Translations under genes and position numbers: made by a program | Notes under the pieces: generated by a model | What the model was told of the DNA's origin: nothing | The model's input: the letters and a program-made list of their open reading frames with translations, nothing else | Databases searched by the model: none | Assembly: GCF_000725495.1 (NCBI RefSeq) | Contig: NZ_JNZD01000005.1 | Span: 124,001 to 188,000, forward strand | Source: Streptomyces aureus | GTDB taxonomy: Bacteria > Actinomycetota > Actinomycetes > Streptomycetales > Streptomycetaceae | Length of the DNA: 64,000 nt | Reading direction: 5' to 3' | Shown: piece after piece, positions 17,149 through 26,086 of the stretch | Position numbering within the stretch: the stretch's first letter is position 1 | How the letters are laid out: each line of letters begins with the position of its first letter

Positions 17149-17183
17149 TTTGATACCAAAAGGTGCTTTTGATACCGAAAAGG
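17149..17183 (-). promoter_or_regulatory. Direct repeats upstream of the glycerophosphotransferase gene
   Basis: TTTGATACCAAAAGG (17149-17163) is repeated as TTTGATACCGAAAAGG (17168-17183), 19 bases apart and 33-67 bases before the start at 17116. The AT-rich content stands out from the surroundings. It could be an operator or part of a promoter. Confidence 0.45.
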
Positions 17184-17214
17184 GAACCAGAAGCGAAAAG
17201 TGAACTTTACGGAC

Positions 17215-17261
17215 TCAGGCCCTTGTGAATGCGCGGCGAACGCGCGGACACAAAGGCCTGA
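17215..17261 (-). terminator. Hairpin between the cytidylyltransferase fusion and the glycerophosphotransferase gene
   Basis: TCAGGCCCTTGTG pairs with CACAAAGGCCTGA, enclosing a smaller GCGCG/CGCGC stem. It lies 25 bases past the stop at 17287, so it may end or attenuate that transcript before the next gene. Confidence 0.6.
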
Positions 17262-17286
17262 ATTCCGAAAGACTATTCGTTTTTGA

Positions 17287-18786
17287 TTATGCCACGCCGT
17301 CCTGGCGGTCCAGAACGCTGGCCAGAGCCGCCTCGAAACCGGAGGCACGGCCCGCGCCCGCGGTCGGGTCCTGCTGGCGGACGTCGATCACGTGACCCGT
17401 GAGCTCGGAGAGCAGGACGTCCAGCGAGGTGTGCGCGACGGCCTCGGAGGAGAGCAGCGAGCCCGCGGGCTCCTGGCCGAACGCCTTGGTGCGCATGGGG
17501 GTCGCGGTGCGCTCGGGGTTGATGCAGTTGACGCGGATGCCGTCGCCCGCCCACTCGTCGGACAGCGCCTGGGTGAGGTTCACCATCGCGGCCTTGGTGG
17601 AGGAGTAGAGGCTGTACTCGGCACGGCCCCGGGTGTAGCTGCTGGAGGTGTAGAGCAGCAGCTGGCCCTTGCTCTCGGCCAGGTACTTGTACGAGGAGCG
17701 GGCGATCTGCACCGGCGCCAGGTAGTTGACCTTCAGCGCTTCCTCGATGGTCGCGTTGTCCGTCTCGGCCAGCTTGCCGATGCGCAGGACGCCCGCGGTG
17801 TTGATGACGTAGTCGATGCGCCCGGTCTCCGCGTACGCCGTGGAGAGCGCGTCGTCGACCTCCTCGGGGTTCTCGACGTGCGTGCCGGTGGTCGAGCGGC
17901 CGAGCGCGTAGGTCTTCGCGCCGTAGCCCTCGGCCAGCTCGGCTATGTCCTTGCCGATGCCGTACGAGCCGCCGAAGACGACGACGGTCTTGCCGGTGAG
18001 CAGCTCGCGGTAGGCGGCCTCGCCGGCCTGCTCGGGCGCGGCGGTGGAGGCGAGCTGGAAGAGCTTGTCGGCGATGAAGACGTCGACGGGCTGGGTGACC
18101 TTCATGTTGTACTCGTCGCCCGCCACGACGTGGATCGGCACGTCCGGCAGGTACTTGAGCACGACCGAGCAGTCGTCCGTGGCCTGGAAGTTGGGGTCAC
18201 CGGCCGCGACCTGGTAGGCGCGGCGGATCGTGGACAGCTTGAACGCCTGGGGCGTCTGGCCGCGGCGCAGCCGGGAGCGGTCCGGGATCTCGGTGATGAA
18301 CTCGCCGTCCTCGCCGTGGGTGCGGGTCACGATGATCGTGTCCGCGGACGGGATGGCGACGTCGACGGCCTGGTAGCGCTCCAGGGCCGTGACGCAGTCG
18401 TCTATGACGCGCTCGGACAGCAGCGGGCGCACGGCGTCGTGGAAGAGGACGTTGGCGTCCTCGCCCTCGGCCAGGCCCTCACCGAGAGCGGCGATGGCGC
18501 GCTCGGTGGTCTCGTTCCGGGTCGAGCCGCCCTCGATGACACGGGTCACCTTCGTGAAGCCCGCCTTCGCGACGATCTTCTCGACGTCCGGCACATAGCC
18601 CGGGGCCATGAGCACGATGATGTCGTCGATCGAGTCGGCCTGCTCGAAGGTGGTCAGCGTGTGCTCGATGACCGCCTTGCCGGCGATCTTCAGCAGTTGC
18701 TTCGGAATCGACAGACCCACGCGCTGACCGGTCCCGCCGGCCAGGATCACTGCGGTGGTACGGGGCTTGGCAATGTGCTCAGACAC
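17287..18786 (-). CDS. Fused ribitol-5-phosphate cytidylyltransferase / short-chain dehydrogenase
   Basis: About 499 residues with two domains. Residues 1-235 are an IspD/TarI-like cytidylyltransferase (AVILAGGTGQRVGLSIPKQL, FHDAVRPLLSE, DRSRLRRGQTPQAF). Residues 255-499 are a Rossmann short-chain dehydrogenase with the dinucleotide loop GGSYGIG, catalytic Ser in YTSSSYTRG and Tyr-x3-Lys in YSSTK. The same fusion in capsule loci (Acs1/Bcs1 type) reduces ribulose-5-phosphate and makes CDP-ribitol, which I infer here. Start GTG 18786 follows AAGGTAGG. An isoprenoid IspD role is unlikely because of the fusion and neighbours. Confidence 0.87.
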   Translation of the reverse strand: MSEHIAKPRTTAVILAGGTGQRVGLSIPKQLLKIAGKAVIEHTLTTFEQADSIDDIIVLMAPGYVPDVEKIVAKAGFTKVTRVIEGGSTRNETTERAIAALGEGLAEGEDANVLFHDAVRPLLSERVIDDCVTALERYQAVDVAIPSADTIIVTRTHGEDGEFITEIPDRSRLRRGQTPQAFKLSTIRRAYQVAAGDPNFQATDDCSVVLKYLPDVPIHVVAGDEYNMKVTQPVDVFIADKLFQLASTAAPEQAGEAAYRELLTGKTVVVFGGSYGIGKDIAELAEGYGAKTYALGRSTTGTHVENPEEVDDALSTAYAETGRIDYVINTAGVLRIGKLAETDNATIEEALKVNYLAPVQIARSSYKYLAESKGQLLLYTSSSYTRGRAEYSLYSSTKAAMVNLTQALSDEWAGDGIRVNCINPERTATPMRTKAFGQEPAGSLLSSEAVAHTSLDVLLSELTGHVIDVRQQDPTAGAGRASGFEAALASVLDRQDGVA

Positions 18787-18845
18787 AGGTGACCTACCTT
18801 GGGGCGACAGGGAACCCGGGAATGGTCCCACCTACGGTTACCGCC

Positions 18846-18903
18846 GTGCAAGGTGAGCGCCGTCCGCTGCATTTGTGCGCGCAACCGGGCATTCACCTTG
18901 CAC
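18846..18903. promoter_or_regulatory. 11-bp inverted repeat upstream of the CDP-ribitol synthase gene
   Basis: GTGCAAGGTGA (18846-18856) is mirrored exactly by TCACCTTGCAC (18893-18903), 36 bases apart, 60-120 bases before the start at 18786. Each arm holds a TCACC core like the half-sites bound by PhoP in Streptomyces; this match is suggestive only. Confidence 0.5.
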
Positions 18904-18981
18904 ACAGGCGACTTCGGGGACACCGGACCGAATTGTCCGGATTTGCTGTGAGTAACTCCACACGTCCCGCGCGGCTGTTCC

Positions 18982-20271
18982 TCACGTTCTTCTCAGACGC
19001 CTCAGCACCCGGTGACCGAGCACACGCACGAGTTCCCCCGACGGCGTCTGGTGAACCGACCGGATTCCGGCCGCTCGCGCGGACTGGGCGGCCACCGCGG
19101 CGAGCGCTCCGTACAGCGCCTGGGCGGCGCTCTCGGGGTCGACGCCGGGAACGGCGGGGGCGGGGGCGGTGCCCGGGTCCGACACCGGCCCCGGACTCGG
19201 TGGCGCCGGCACTGGCGCCGGCGCCGGCGGCACCGGGCTCGGCGTCGGTGACGGCTTCGACGGTGGCGATGGCTTCGACGGCGGTGCCGGTGGGGCCGAC
19301 AGCAGCGCCGGGTCGCCGAGGACCCGTACGCCCAGGGCCCCGATCCGCCCGGCCATCTCCGCGCCGATGTCCGCGGCGGCCTCCAGGGCCCACCGCGGGG
19401 TGCGGATCCGGTCCCCCACCGACGGCGGACGGCAGTTCTTCATCCGCGGGACCGCGCCGCCCCGCACCAGTTTCGAATAGATCTCGTCCGGCAGCCCGTT
19501 GCCTCGGAATTCCCGGTTGAGAAGCCGCAGCATTTCCGTCTCGGCCGGTGTCAGGGAACGGTTGGCGGTGTCCGGGGCCTCTTCCAGCAGCCCGCCGGGC
19601 AGTCCGAGCAATGCCTCGAAGACGCGCATCAGACCGCCGCGGTCGCGGTCGTCGACCACCACGACCGTGACGTTCCCGGCGCCGACGACCCGCGCCCAGC
19701 GCTCGACGAGCCGGTCATGGCGGTGCCGCCGCCAGAAGCTCGGGTTGGGCGCCTCGTACGGAGCCCTGCGCAGCATGTGGTCGAGCCAGTCCTCGTAGTC
19801 CATGCGCAGTCCGTTCTGGACGTACTGCTGCCACTGCGAGGGCATGATCTTCGCCAGCGGGCGCAGGGTGACCAGGACGTGCACCCGGTCACGGCCCAGG
19901 TCGCCGGCGATCCGGGCGGCGGTCGCGTCGTCGGGGGCGTCCGCGAAGAACTCGCTGCTGACCAGCGAGGTCCGCTCGCCGGTGGCGTGCACCGCGTCGA
20001 CGAGCCGCTGCCAGTGCCGCTCGGCGGGCCGGACGTCGCCCATCATGCCGGGCCGGCCGCAGACCGCGAGGGCGGCCTCCATCGGATGTCTGCTGTGGGC
20101 GGGGAAGGCAACGCCGTGGGCGGCCATCGCGTCCTTCGCGGCGAACAGCGCGCCCTGGATCGAGGTGGTCCCGGTCTTGTGCGGACCGATGTGCAGCAGC
20201 CGGGTCCCGGCGGGCAGGGGCCCGGGCCTCGCGGGAGCTGTCGTGTCTGGGGTCGAACAGTCGGTCTCCAT
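18982..20271 (-). CDS. Sulfotransferase family protein
   Basis: 429 residues. The PAPS 5'-phosphosulfate loop HKTGTTSIQ lies at residues 31-39, the first diagnostic motif of sulfotransferases, and a second region with Arg and Ser (VLVTLRP, about residue 132) fits the 3'-phosphate site. Residues 300-385 include a Pro/Ser/Ala linker (SKPSPTPSPVPP and similar), then a C-terminal helical segment. No signal peptide is seen, so it would act in the cytosol on a polymer precursor or glycolipid. It sits within the surface-polymer block, which suggests sulfation of a cell-surface glycan. The start codon is uncertain because no clear Shine-Dalgarno precedes it. Confidence 0.78.
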   Translation of the reverse strand: METDCSTPDTTAPARPGPLPAGTRLLHIGPHKTGTTSIQGALFAAKDAMAAHGVAFPAHSRHPMEAALAVCGRPGMMGDVRPAERHWQRLVDAVHATGERTSLVSSEFFADAPDDATAARIAGDLGRDRVHVLVTLRPLAKIMPSQWQQYVQNGLRMDYEDWLDHMLRRAPYEAPNPSFWRRHRHDRLVERWARVVGAGNVTVVVVDDRDRGGLMRVFEALLGLPGGLLEEAPDTANRSLTPAETEMLRLLNREFRGNGLPDEIYSKLVRGGAVPRMKNCRPPSVGDRIRTPRWALEAAADIGAEMAGRIGALGVRVLGDPALLSAPPAPPSKPSPPSKPSPTPSPVPPAPAPVPAPPSPGPVSDPGTAPAPAVPGVDPESAAQALYGALAAVAAQSARAAGIRSVHQTPSGELVRVLGHRVLRRLRRT

Positions 20272-20315
20272 GGTGAGAGGACGGTAAGGACGGTTGCTGA
20301 GGGCAGGCTGAGAAT

Positions 20316-20343
20316 GCCCTGGGACTCCGGTGAGTCCCAGGGC
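20316..20343 (-). terminator. 12-bp terminator of the phoD-like gene
   Basis: GCCCTGGGACTC pairs perfectly with GAGTCCCAGGGC around CGGT, nine bases past the stop at 20353. Confidence 0.85.
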
Positions 20344-20352
20344 GGGGCCGTC

Positions 20353-21903
20353 TCAGACGAGCCGTACGCCCGGTTCTCCCGCCTCGACCCGCAGCCGGGC
20401 CAGGGCGGAGGAGGAGGCGTCGGGGCTCAGCACCGTCTCCGCGACGCGCACCTGGGCGTCGATGCCGTCCCGCCGGATGTCGAAGAGGTGGTAGCCGCGG
20501 TGGGCGTCGATGAACTTCCAGTGCGGGTTGTCCGGCATCCGCGCGTCCCACTCCTTGTGGAAGGCGCTCTGGTCCTGGTCGCCGCCGCTGGAGATCGAGG
20601 TCCCGACGAACTCGGCGCCCACGGTGTCGGAGTCCGGGTCGGCGAAGTCCGCCTTGAGGTCGCTGATCATCGTCAGGTGGCGGTCGCCGCTGAGCACCAC
20701 AGGGTTGCGGATTCCGGCGAACTCCCCCATGAGGGCGTTGCGTTCGGCCTGGTAGCCGTCCCAGGCGTCGTAGTACCAGAGCTTGCCCTCGCCGACCTTG
20801 AGGTCGGTCTCGGCCATCATGATCTGGGAGGCGATCAGGTTCCAGCGGGTGGGCGAGTGGCGCAGCCCGTGGAGCAGCCAGTCCTTCTGCGCCGCGCCGA
20901 GCATGGTGAGCGAGGGGTCCTGCGCCCCGTCCTGGCCGGTCGCCTGGTCGCTGCGGAACTGGCGGGTGTCGAGGACGTTCAGCCGGGCCAGGCGGCCGAA
21001 GTCGAGCCGGCGGTACATCCGGATGTGCGGTCCGTCCGGGATCGCTGCGGCCCGGACCGGCATGTGCTCGTAGTACGCCTGGTAGGCGGCGGTCAGCCGG
21101 GCCGTGAAGGCGTCGTGCGACTGCTTGTCGGGGTCCTGGGGGATCTCCCCGGCGAAGTCGTTGTCGACCTCGTGGTCGTCGAAGGTGACCACCCAGGGGG
21201 CGTTCGCGTGCATCGCCGCGAGGTGGGGATCGCTGCGGTACTGGGCGTACCGGTTGCGGTACTGGACCAGGGTGTACGGCTCCCCGGTGCCCTCGTGCCG
21301 GCGCACGGCCGTCGCCGAGGGCGAGGACTCGTAGATGTAGTCGCCGACGAACAGGACGACGTCGGGGTCCTGGCCGAGCATGTCGGCGTACGGGGTGAAG
21401 TAGCCGTTCTGCCAGTTCTGGCAGGAGGCGAGCGCGACGCGCAGCGATCCGCCGGCCCGGGAGGGGGGCGGCGCGGTGCGGGTGCGGCCGGTCCGGGAGA
21501 GCTGCCCGTCCACGCGGAAGCGGTACCAGTACACGCGGTCGGGGCGCAGTCCGCGCACGTCGACGTGGACGCTGTGGCCGTACTCGGGGCGGGCCTGTGC
21601 GGTGCCGCGGCGCACCGGCTTGCCGAAGCGGGCGTCCTCGGCGATCTCCCACTCGACCGGCACGACGCGGTCGGGCATGCCGCCGCCGTTCAGCGGATCG
21701 GGGGCGAGCCTGGTCCAGAGCACGACCGCGTCGGGCAGCGGGTCACCGGAGGCCACACCGAGGCTGAACACGCCGTCGGGCAGCGGGGTTTCGGCCGCGC
21801 GTGCGGTACCGGGCAGCCAGAGCTGGGCGGAGGCGGCGGCGCCGAGCACGGCGGCCGAGGCGGTGAGAAAGTGGCGACGATCGCGTGAGACTGCTCCGGG
21901 CAT
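20353..21903 (-). CDS. phoD: Tat-exported alkaline phosphatase, PhoD family
   Basis: 516 residues. The N-terminus carries a twin-arginine signal (SRDRRHFLTASAAVLGAAAS) with a likely cut after ARA near residue 36. The metallophosphatase domain shows VLFVGDYIYES, FDDHEVDND and LSGDRHLTM, the metal-ligand motifs of PhoD, which hydrolyses phosphodiesters including teichoic acids. The catalytic Cys-linked iron/calcium centre fits VALASCQNWQNG. Start ATG 21903 has AAGGGAG upstream. Placement beside wall-polymer genes suggests turnover of phosphate polymer. The family is normally under PhoP control; possible repeat sites lie upstream. Confidence 0.92.
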   Translation of the reverse strand: MPGAVSRDRRHFLTASAAVLGAAASAQLWLPGTARAAETPLPDGVFSLGVASGDPLPDAVVLWTRLAPDPLNGGGMPDRVVPVEWEIAEDARFGKPVRRGTAQARPEYGHSVHVDVRGLRPDRVYWYRFRVDGQLSRTGRTRTAPPPSRAGGSLRVALASCQNWQNGYFTPYADMLGQDPDVVLFVGDYIYESSPSATAVRRHEGTGEPYTLVQYRNRYAQYRSDPHLAAMHANAPWVVTFDDHEVDNDFAGEIPQDPDKQSHDAFTARLTAAYQAYYEHMPVRAAAIPDGPHIRMYRRLDFGRLARLNVLDTRQFRSDQATGQDGAQDPSLTMLGAAQKDWLLHGLRHSPTRWNLIASQIMMAETDLKVGEGKLWYYDAWDGYQAERNALMGEFAGIRNPVVLSGDRHLTMISDLKADFADPDSDTVGAEFVGTSISSGGDQDQSAFHKEWDARMPDNPHWKFIDAHRGYHLFDIRRDGIDAQVRVAETVLSPDASSSALARLRVEAGEPGVRLV

Positions 21904-21927
21904 CGGCGAACTCCCTTGCGTCGGTTG

Positions 21928-21978
21928 CCTCTTGGACACCGGGAAGCCCACACGGCACAGCGGCCCACCTCTTGAACA
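21928..21978 (-). promoter_or_regulatory. Direct repeat in the phoD upstream region
   Basis: CCTCTTGGACA (21928-21938) and CCTCTTGAACA (21968-21978) differ at one base and are 40 bases apart, centred 25-75 bases before the phoD start. Further upstream, 21991-22017 contains GTTCG-type segments on the minus strand that loosely resemble PHO-box half-sites. Confidence 0.35.
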
Positions 21979-22054
21979 CAGCGCATCGTAGGCATGACGA
22001 ACGCACGAGCAACGAACGACCCGCCGCGCCAGGGGACTTCGATGCCGCTCCGGA

Positions 22055-22110
22055 CACCCCCGGGCGCCCCGGGTGCCACGGAGACTGCCGAGGCACCCGG
22101 CGGGCCGGGG
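22055..22110 (-). terminator. GC-rich terminator of the FG-GAP gene
   Basis: ACCCCCGGGCGCCCCGGGTGCC pairs imperfectly with GGCACCCGGCGGGCCGGGGT across a 14-base loop, directly after the stop at 22111. Confidence 0.7.
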
Positions 22111-23622
22111 TCAGTCGTCGAGGGACCGGCCGAAGCCGGAGCCGGTCGCGGCCAGGCCCAGGCCGGCCCCGCCGAAGGAAGCCGACCCGCTCGCCGTGAC
22201 GCCGCCGGACCCGGCGGAGAAGGTCCACACCGCGCCGTTGCCCGCGTTCTCGTCCGGGTCACCGACGATCAGGCCGTCCTTCTTGTCGCCGTCGCCGTCG
22301 ACCAGGGCCGTCTCGGCGCCGAAGCGGTCCAGCCGCTCGGCCGTACCGGGCACGCCGGAGGTGCTCTGGGTGAACGACCTGGCGCCGGTGCCGGTCAGCC
22401 CCGAGGCGCCGCCCCTGAGCACGAGCACGCCGCCGGCGTCGGTGACGGTGCCGACGTCCTCGCCGGGCAGCCCAGTCGCCACGTCGAGGTAGCCGTCGCC
22501 GTCGGTGTCGCCGACGGACAGGCCGGTGCCCATGCCGTCGCCGTTCTCGTCGGTTCCGGGCACACCGGGGGTGTCCTGGCTGATCCACACGGGCTTACGG
22601 GTGGCCGAGGCACCTCCGGGGCCGCCGTAGACGACGCCCACCGCGCCGCCCTTGGCGGGCGATCCGGCGCCGTCCGACGCCGAGTGGCCGACGATCACCT
22701 CGCCGTACCCGTCCCGGTTCAGGTCACCGATCGCGATGTCCTCGCCCGCGACGGGCCGGCCCTGGGCGTCGCGCAGCAGTCCCTTGTCGGTGAAGCCGTC
22801 CTTGCCGCCGGCGAGCAGCGTCGTGGTGCGCGATCCCCGGTCCCCGGTGGTCACCGCGAGGTCGGCCACCCCGTCCCCGGTCACGTCACCGGCCGCCATC
22901 ACCGGCTTGTACAGGGACGTCCGCGGGTCGACGGTGAAGTGCTCCTTGCCCGCGTTGCCGCCGCCGCGGTTGAACGGGCCGTGCCACACCGTCCCGTCCT
23001 CCTCCGGCTGGACGTCCGGGTCGTCGGAGAGCCACTGCTCGGCGCCCGCCGTCACCAGATCCGGGTGCCTGTCGCCGTCCACGTCACCGACGGTGAACTC
23101 TCCCCGCCACTCGTAGTACGGGCTCCATGCGATCCGGGTGGGAGTCGCCGACAGTCCTTTGGGGCCACCCCAGTTGACGACCACGGCGTAACCGCTGTCC
23201 ACGTCCATCATCGACACCGCGACGGACGAGAGCAGATCCGCGTATCCGTCGCCGTCGAGGTCGGCACTCCGCAGGCCGGTGCCGTAGCCGGACTCGGGGG
23301 TGTCGCCGCCGCCGTGTCCGGGCGCGGTCAGCACCTGCTTGCGCGCGGTGGACAGTCCGCCGGAGGCTCCGTACAGGACGCTGACGGCCCCGGCGCCCTT
23401 CAGACCGCTCTCCTTGGTGCCCGGCGCCCCGATCGCCAGGTCGGCGTAGCCGTCGCCGTTGAAGTCGTCGTGCAGCCGCTTGGCGCTCGGCGTGGTGGAG
23501 CCGGTCGTCGGCACGGGCACGGCGTTGACGGCGGGCACGGCCAGCGCGCCCGCGGCCAGGGCGACACCGACACCGATGACGAAGGGTCTGCGGCGGGCGA
23601 GGAAGGAACGGCGTCGGGGCAT
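22111..23622 (-). CDS. Secreted FG-GAP repeat (integrin-alpha-like) protein
   Basis: 503 residues. A basic start (PRRRSFLARRRPF) and hydrophobic stretch to about residue 34 form an export signal. The rest is a run of about seven beta-propeller blades, most with calcium loops of the type DxNxDGYxD (DFNGDGYADLAIG, DLDGDGYADLL, DVDGDRHPDLV, DVTGDGVADLA, DLNRDGYGEVIVG, DTDGDGYLDVATG). Such propellers bind proteins or glycans on the surface; no catalytic site is visible. It follows phoD in the surface block, but no functional link can be shown from sequence. Confidence 0.9.
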   Translation of the reverse strand: MPRRRSFLARRRPFVIGVGVALAAGALAVPAVNAVPVPTTGSTTPSAKRLHDDFNGDGYADLAIGAPGTKESGLKGAGAVSVLYGASGGLSTARKQVLTAPGHGGGDTPESGYGTGLRSADLDGDGYADLLSSVAVSMMDVDSGYAVVVNWGGPKGLSATPTRIAWSPYYEWRGEFTVGDVDGDRHPDLVTAGAEQWLSDDPDVQPEEDGTVWHGPFNRGGGNAGKEHFTVDPRTSLYKPVMAAGDVTGDGVADLAVTTGDRGSRTTTLLAGGKDGFTDKGLLRDAQGRPVAGEDIAIGDLNRDGYGEVIVGHSASDGAGSPAKGGAVGVVYGGPGGASATRKPVWISQDTPGVPGTDENGDGMGTGLSVGDTDGDGYLDVATGLPGEDVGTVTDAGGVLVLRGGASGLTGTGARSFTQSTSGVPGTAERLDRFGAETALVDGDGDKKDGLIVGDPDENAGNGAVWTFSAGSGGVTASGSASFGGAGLGLAATGSGFGRSLDD

Positions 23623-23675
23623 GGGGTTCCTGACCTGGGGGGGACCTGGCGTCCGCTGCTGAAGCGGAACGCGCG

Positions 23676-23710
23676 ACGGGCGCGGAGAGGAAGATCCTCT
23701 CCGCGCCCGT
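23676..23710 (-). terminator. 16-bp perfect hairpin downstream of obgE
   Basis: ACGGGCGCGGAGAGGA pairs perfectly with TCCTCTCCGCGCCCGT around a three-base loop. It lies 130 bases past the obgE stop and just before the FG-GAP gene start, so it isolates obgE transcription from that gene. Confidence 0.75.
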
Positions 23711-23839
23711 TACGACTGCCGGACCGGCCGATTGGTTGTCCTGCCCATGCCCCGGGTTTCCCCCGCGTTCACGCGGGGCGGCCTCCGGTCCGGTCGGGAC
23801 CCGCAACGACCCCGGTGTGGCCTCGGAGCCCGTCGGGAC

Positions 23840-25276
23840 CTAGAACGGCTCGAAGTCGTCGTACTCCTTCTCCGACTCGTCCCGCTCGGCCTGCCGGTCC
23901 CGGCGGCGCTGGGCGGCGGGACGCGGGGCCTCGAAGCGGTGGTCCTCGCCACGGCGGCCGAGCATCTCGGCGCCGGCCATGACGGTGGGCTCCCAGTCGA
24001 AGACGACCGCGTTCTCCTCGGGGCCGATGGCGACGCCGTCGCCCGCGCGGGCGCCCGCCTTCATCAGCTCGGCCTCGACACCGACGCGGTTGAGCCGGTC
24101 GGCGAGGTAGCCGACGGCCTCGTCGTTGTTGAAGTCGGTCTGGCGCACCCAGCGCTCCGGCTTCTCGCCGCGCACGCGGAAGAGGCCGTCCTCCTCCTGC
24201 GTCACGGTGAAGCCCGCGTCGTCGACCGCCTTCGGGCGGATGACGATCCGGGTCGCCTCTTCCTTGGGCTTCGCGGCCCGCGAGCGCGCCACCGTGTCGG
24301 CGAGCGCGAAGGAGAGCTCCTTCAGACCCATGTGGGCGACCGCGGACACCTCGAAGACGCGGTAGCCGCGGGCCTCCAGGTCGGGGCGCACCATGTCGGC
24401 GAGGTCCTTGCCGTCCGGCACGTCGATCTTGTTGAGGACGACCATGCGCGGACGGTTGTCGAGACCGCCGTACTGCTTGAGCTCCTCCTCGATGATGTCG
24501 AGGTCGGAGACCGGGTCGCGCTCGGATTCGAGGGTGGCGGTGTCCAGGACGTGGACGAGCACGCTGCACCGCTCGACGTGGCGCAGGAACTCCAGGCCGA
24601 GGCCCTTGCCCTGGCTGGCGCCGGGGATGAGACCGGGCACGTCCGCGATGGTGTAGACGGTCTCGCCCGCGGTGACCACGCCCAGGTTCGGGACGAGGGT
24701 CGTGAAGGGGTAGTCCGCGATCTTCGGCTTGGCGGCGGACAGGACCGAGATGAGCGAGGACTTGCCGGCGCTCGGGTAGCCCACGAGGGCCACGTCGGCG
24801 ACGGTCTTCAGCTCCAGGACGATGTCCTGGAGGGTGCCGGGCACGCCGAGCAGGGCGAAGCCGGGCGCCTTGCGGCGGGCCGAGGCCAGCGCCGCGTTGC
24901 CGAGACCGCCGCGGCCGCCCTCGGCGGCGACGTACGTGGTGCCCTCGCCGACGAGGTCCGCGAGGACGTTGCCCGCCTTGTCGAGGACGACGGTGCCGTC
25001 CGGCACGGGCAGGACCAGGTCCTGGCCGTCCTTGCCGGAGCGGTTGCCGCCCTCGCCGGGCTTGCCGTTGGTGGCCTTGCGATGCGGCGAGTGGTGGTAG
25101 TCGAGCAGGGTGGTGACGGACTGGTCGACGACCAGGATCACGTCACCGCCGCGGCCGCCGTTGCCGCCGTCCGGGCCGCCGAGCGGCTTGAACTTCTCCC
25201 GGTGCACGGAGGCACAGCCGTGGCCCCCGCTACCCGCGGCGACGTGCAGCTCGACGCGGTCCACGAAGGTGGTCAT
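23840..25276 (-). CDS. obgE: Obg-family GTPase
   Basis: 478 residues. The N-terminal glycine-rich Obg domain ([20 protein letters not shown], residues 4-160), a central GTPase domain with P-loop [11 protein letters not shown] and switch [13 protein letters not shown] and a C-terminal OCT-type region are all present. Obg proteins act in late 50S assembly and stringent control; in Streptomyces Obg is tied to the onset of aerial growth. ATG 25276 has GGAGGCACC upstream. It follows rplU-rpmA, the usual order, with hairpins between. An Asp/Glu/Arg-rich extension of about 50 residues ends the protein. Confidence 0.96.
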   Translation of the reverse strand: MTTFVDRVELHVAAGSGGHGCASVHREKFKPLGGPDGGNGGRGGDVILVVDQSVTTLLDYHHSPHRKATNGKPGEGGNRSGKDGQDLVLPVPDGTVVLDKAGNVLADLVGEGTTYVAAEGGRGGLGNAALASARRKAPGFALLGVPGTLQDIVLELKTVADVALVGYPSAGKSSLISVLSAAKPKIADYPFTTLVPNLGVVTAGETVYTIADVPGLIPGASQGKGLGLEFLRHVERCSVLVHVLDTATLESERDPVSDLDIIEEELKQYGGLDNRPRMVVLNKIDVPDGKDLADMVRPDLEARGYRVFEVSAVAHMGLKELSFALADTVARSRAAKPKEEATRIVIRPKAVDDAGFTVTQEEDGLFRVRGEKPERWVRQTDFNNDEAVGYLADRLNRVGVEAELMKAGARAGDGVAIGPEENAVVFDWEPTVMAGAEMLGRRGEDHRFEAPRPAAQRRRDRQAERDESEKEYDDFEPF

Positions 25277-25292
25277 GTGGGGTGCCTCCAGC

Positions 25293-25326
25293 ACTTCGGT
25301 TACTTCGGTTACTTCGGTTCTTCGGC
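25293..25326 (-). repeat. 9-bp tandem repeats in the obgE leader
   Basis: ACTTCGGTT occurs three times in a row (25293-25319) followed by a partial copy, ending 17 bases before the obgE start. Nine bases is three codons, but the array is untranslated if the ATG at 25276 is the start. Confidence 0.8.
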
Positions 25327-25362
25327 CCGCATCAGTACGTACCGAATGTCTCTTGCGTAACA

Positions 25363-25411
25363 CGCGAAAGGCGGACCCGCTTCCCGTGGGGGAAGTGAGG
25401 TCCGCCTCGCG
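25363..25411 (-). terminator. Compound hairpin between rpmA and obgE
   Basis: CGCG-AA-AGGCGGACC pairs with GGTCCGCCT-CGCG, with a second stem CTTCCC/GGGAAG inside. It is 85-130 bases past the rpmA stop and may uncouple obgE from the ribosomal protein genes. Confidence 0.7.
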
Positions 25412-25441
25412 AAGAACTTCTGTTCTACGGAGCCTGGGCCC

Positions 25442-25483
25442 CGAGGCCTTCGATCCGGTCCGCGTGGAACCGGATCAGCCTCG
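25442..25483 (-). terminator. Terminator directly after rpmA
   Basis: CGAGGC and GATCCGGT pair with ACCGGATC and GCCTCG around a nine-base loop, starting 12 bases beyond the rpmA stop at 25495. With the following hairpin it forms a tandem terminator. Confidence 0.7.
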
Positions 25484-25494
25484 ACGGGACTCGA

Positions 25495-25749
25495 TCAGGC
25501 GACCGGAACGATGTTCACGACCTTGCGGCCACGGTGCGTGCCGAACTCGACCGCACCGGCGGCCAGCGCGAACAGCGTGTCGTCCTTGCCACGGCCGACG
25601 CTGACGCCGGGGTGGAAGTGGGTGCCACGCTGGCGGACCAGGATCTCACCGGCGTTGACGGTCTGACCGCCGAAGCGCTTCACACCGAGCCGCTGAGCGT
25701 TGGAGTCGCGACCGTTCCGAGTGGACGATGCGCCCTTCTTGTGTGCCAT
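25495..25749 (-). CDS. rpmA: 50S ribosomal protein L27
   Basis: 84 residues, normal bL27 length, beginning [16 protein letters not shown] and containing [21 protein letters not shown]27 lies near the peptidyl transferase centre, where its N-terminus contacts tRNA. The start Met is followed directly by Ala-His-Lys-Lys, so no Firmicute-type cleaved N-terminal extension is present. It follows rplU by 16 bases. Confidence 0.98.
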   Translation of the reverse strand: MAHKKGASSTRNGRDSNAQRLGVKRFGGQTVNAGEILVRQRGTHFHPGVSVGRGKDDTLFALAAGAVEFGTHRGRKVVNIVPVA

Positions 25750-25765
25750 GTCTCAGTCCCTACCC

Positions 25766-26086
25766 TTACTTCGCAGCCGCGGGGATCTCAGTGACCTTGA
25801 TCGCCGTGTACTGCTGGCGGTGGCCCTGACGACGGCGGTAGCCGGTCTTGTTCTTGTAGCGAAGGATGTCGATCTTGACGCCCTTGTGGTGATCCACGAC
25901 CTCGGCCTGGACCTTGATGCCGGCAAGGACCCAGGGGTCGCTCGTCACGGCTTCGCCGTCGACAACGAGCAGGGTCGAGAGCTCGACCGTGTCGCCAACC
26001 TTGGCGGTGGAAATCTTGTCAACCTCAACGATGTCGCCGACAGCAACCTTGTGCTGGCGACCACCGCTGCGCACGATGGCGTACAC
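25766..26086 (-). CDS. rplU: 50S ribosomal protein L21
   Basis: 106 residues, the usual bL21 length, from [18 protein letters not shown] to VTEIPAAAK; the RNA-binding segment [16 protein letters not shown] is present. It opens the rplU-rpmA operon. The 200 bases upstream, between its start and the rne terminator, must hold the operon promoter; no clear leader structure is visible to me. Confidence 0.98.
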   Translation of the reverse strand: MYAIVRSGGRQHKVAVGDIVEVDKISTAKVGDTVELSTLLVVDGEAVTSDPWVLAGIKVQAEVVDHHKGVKIDILRYKNKTGYRRRQGHRQQYTAIKVTEIPAAAK

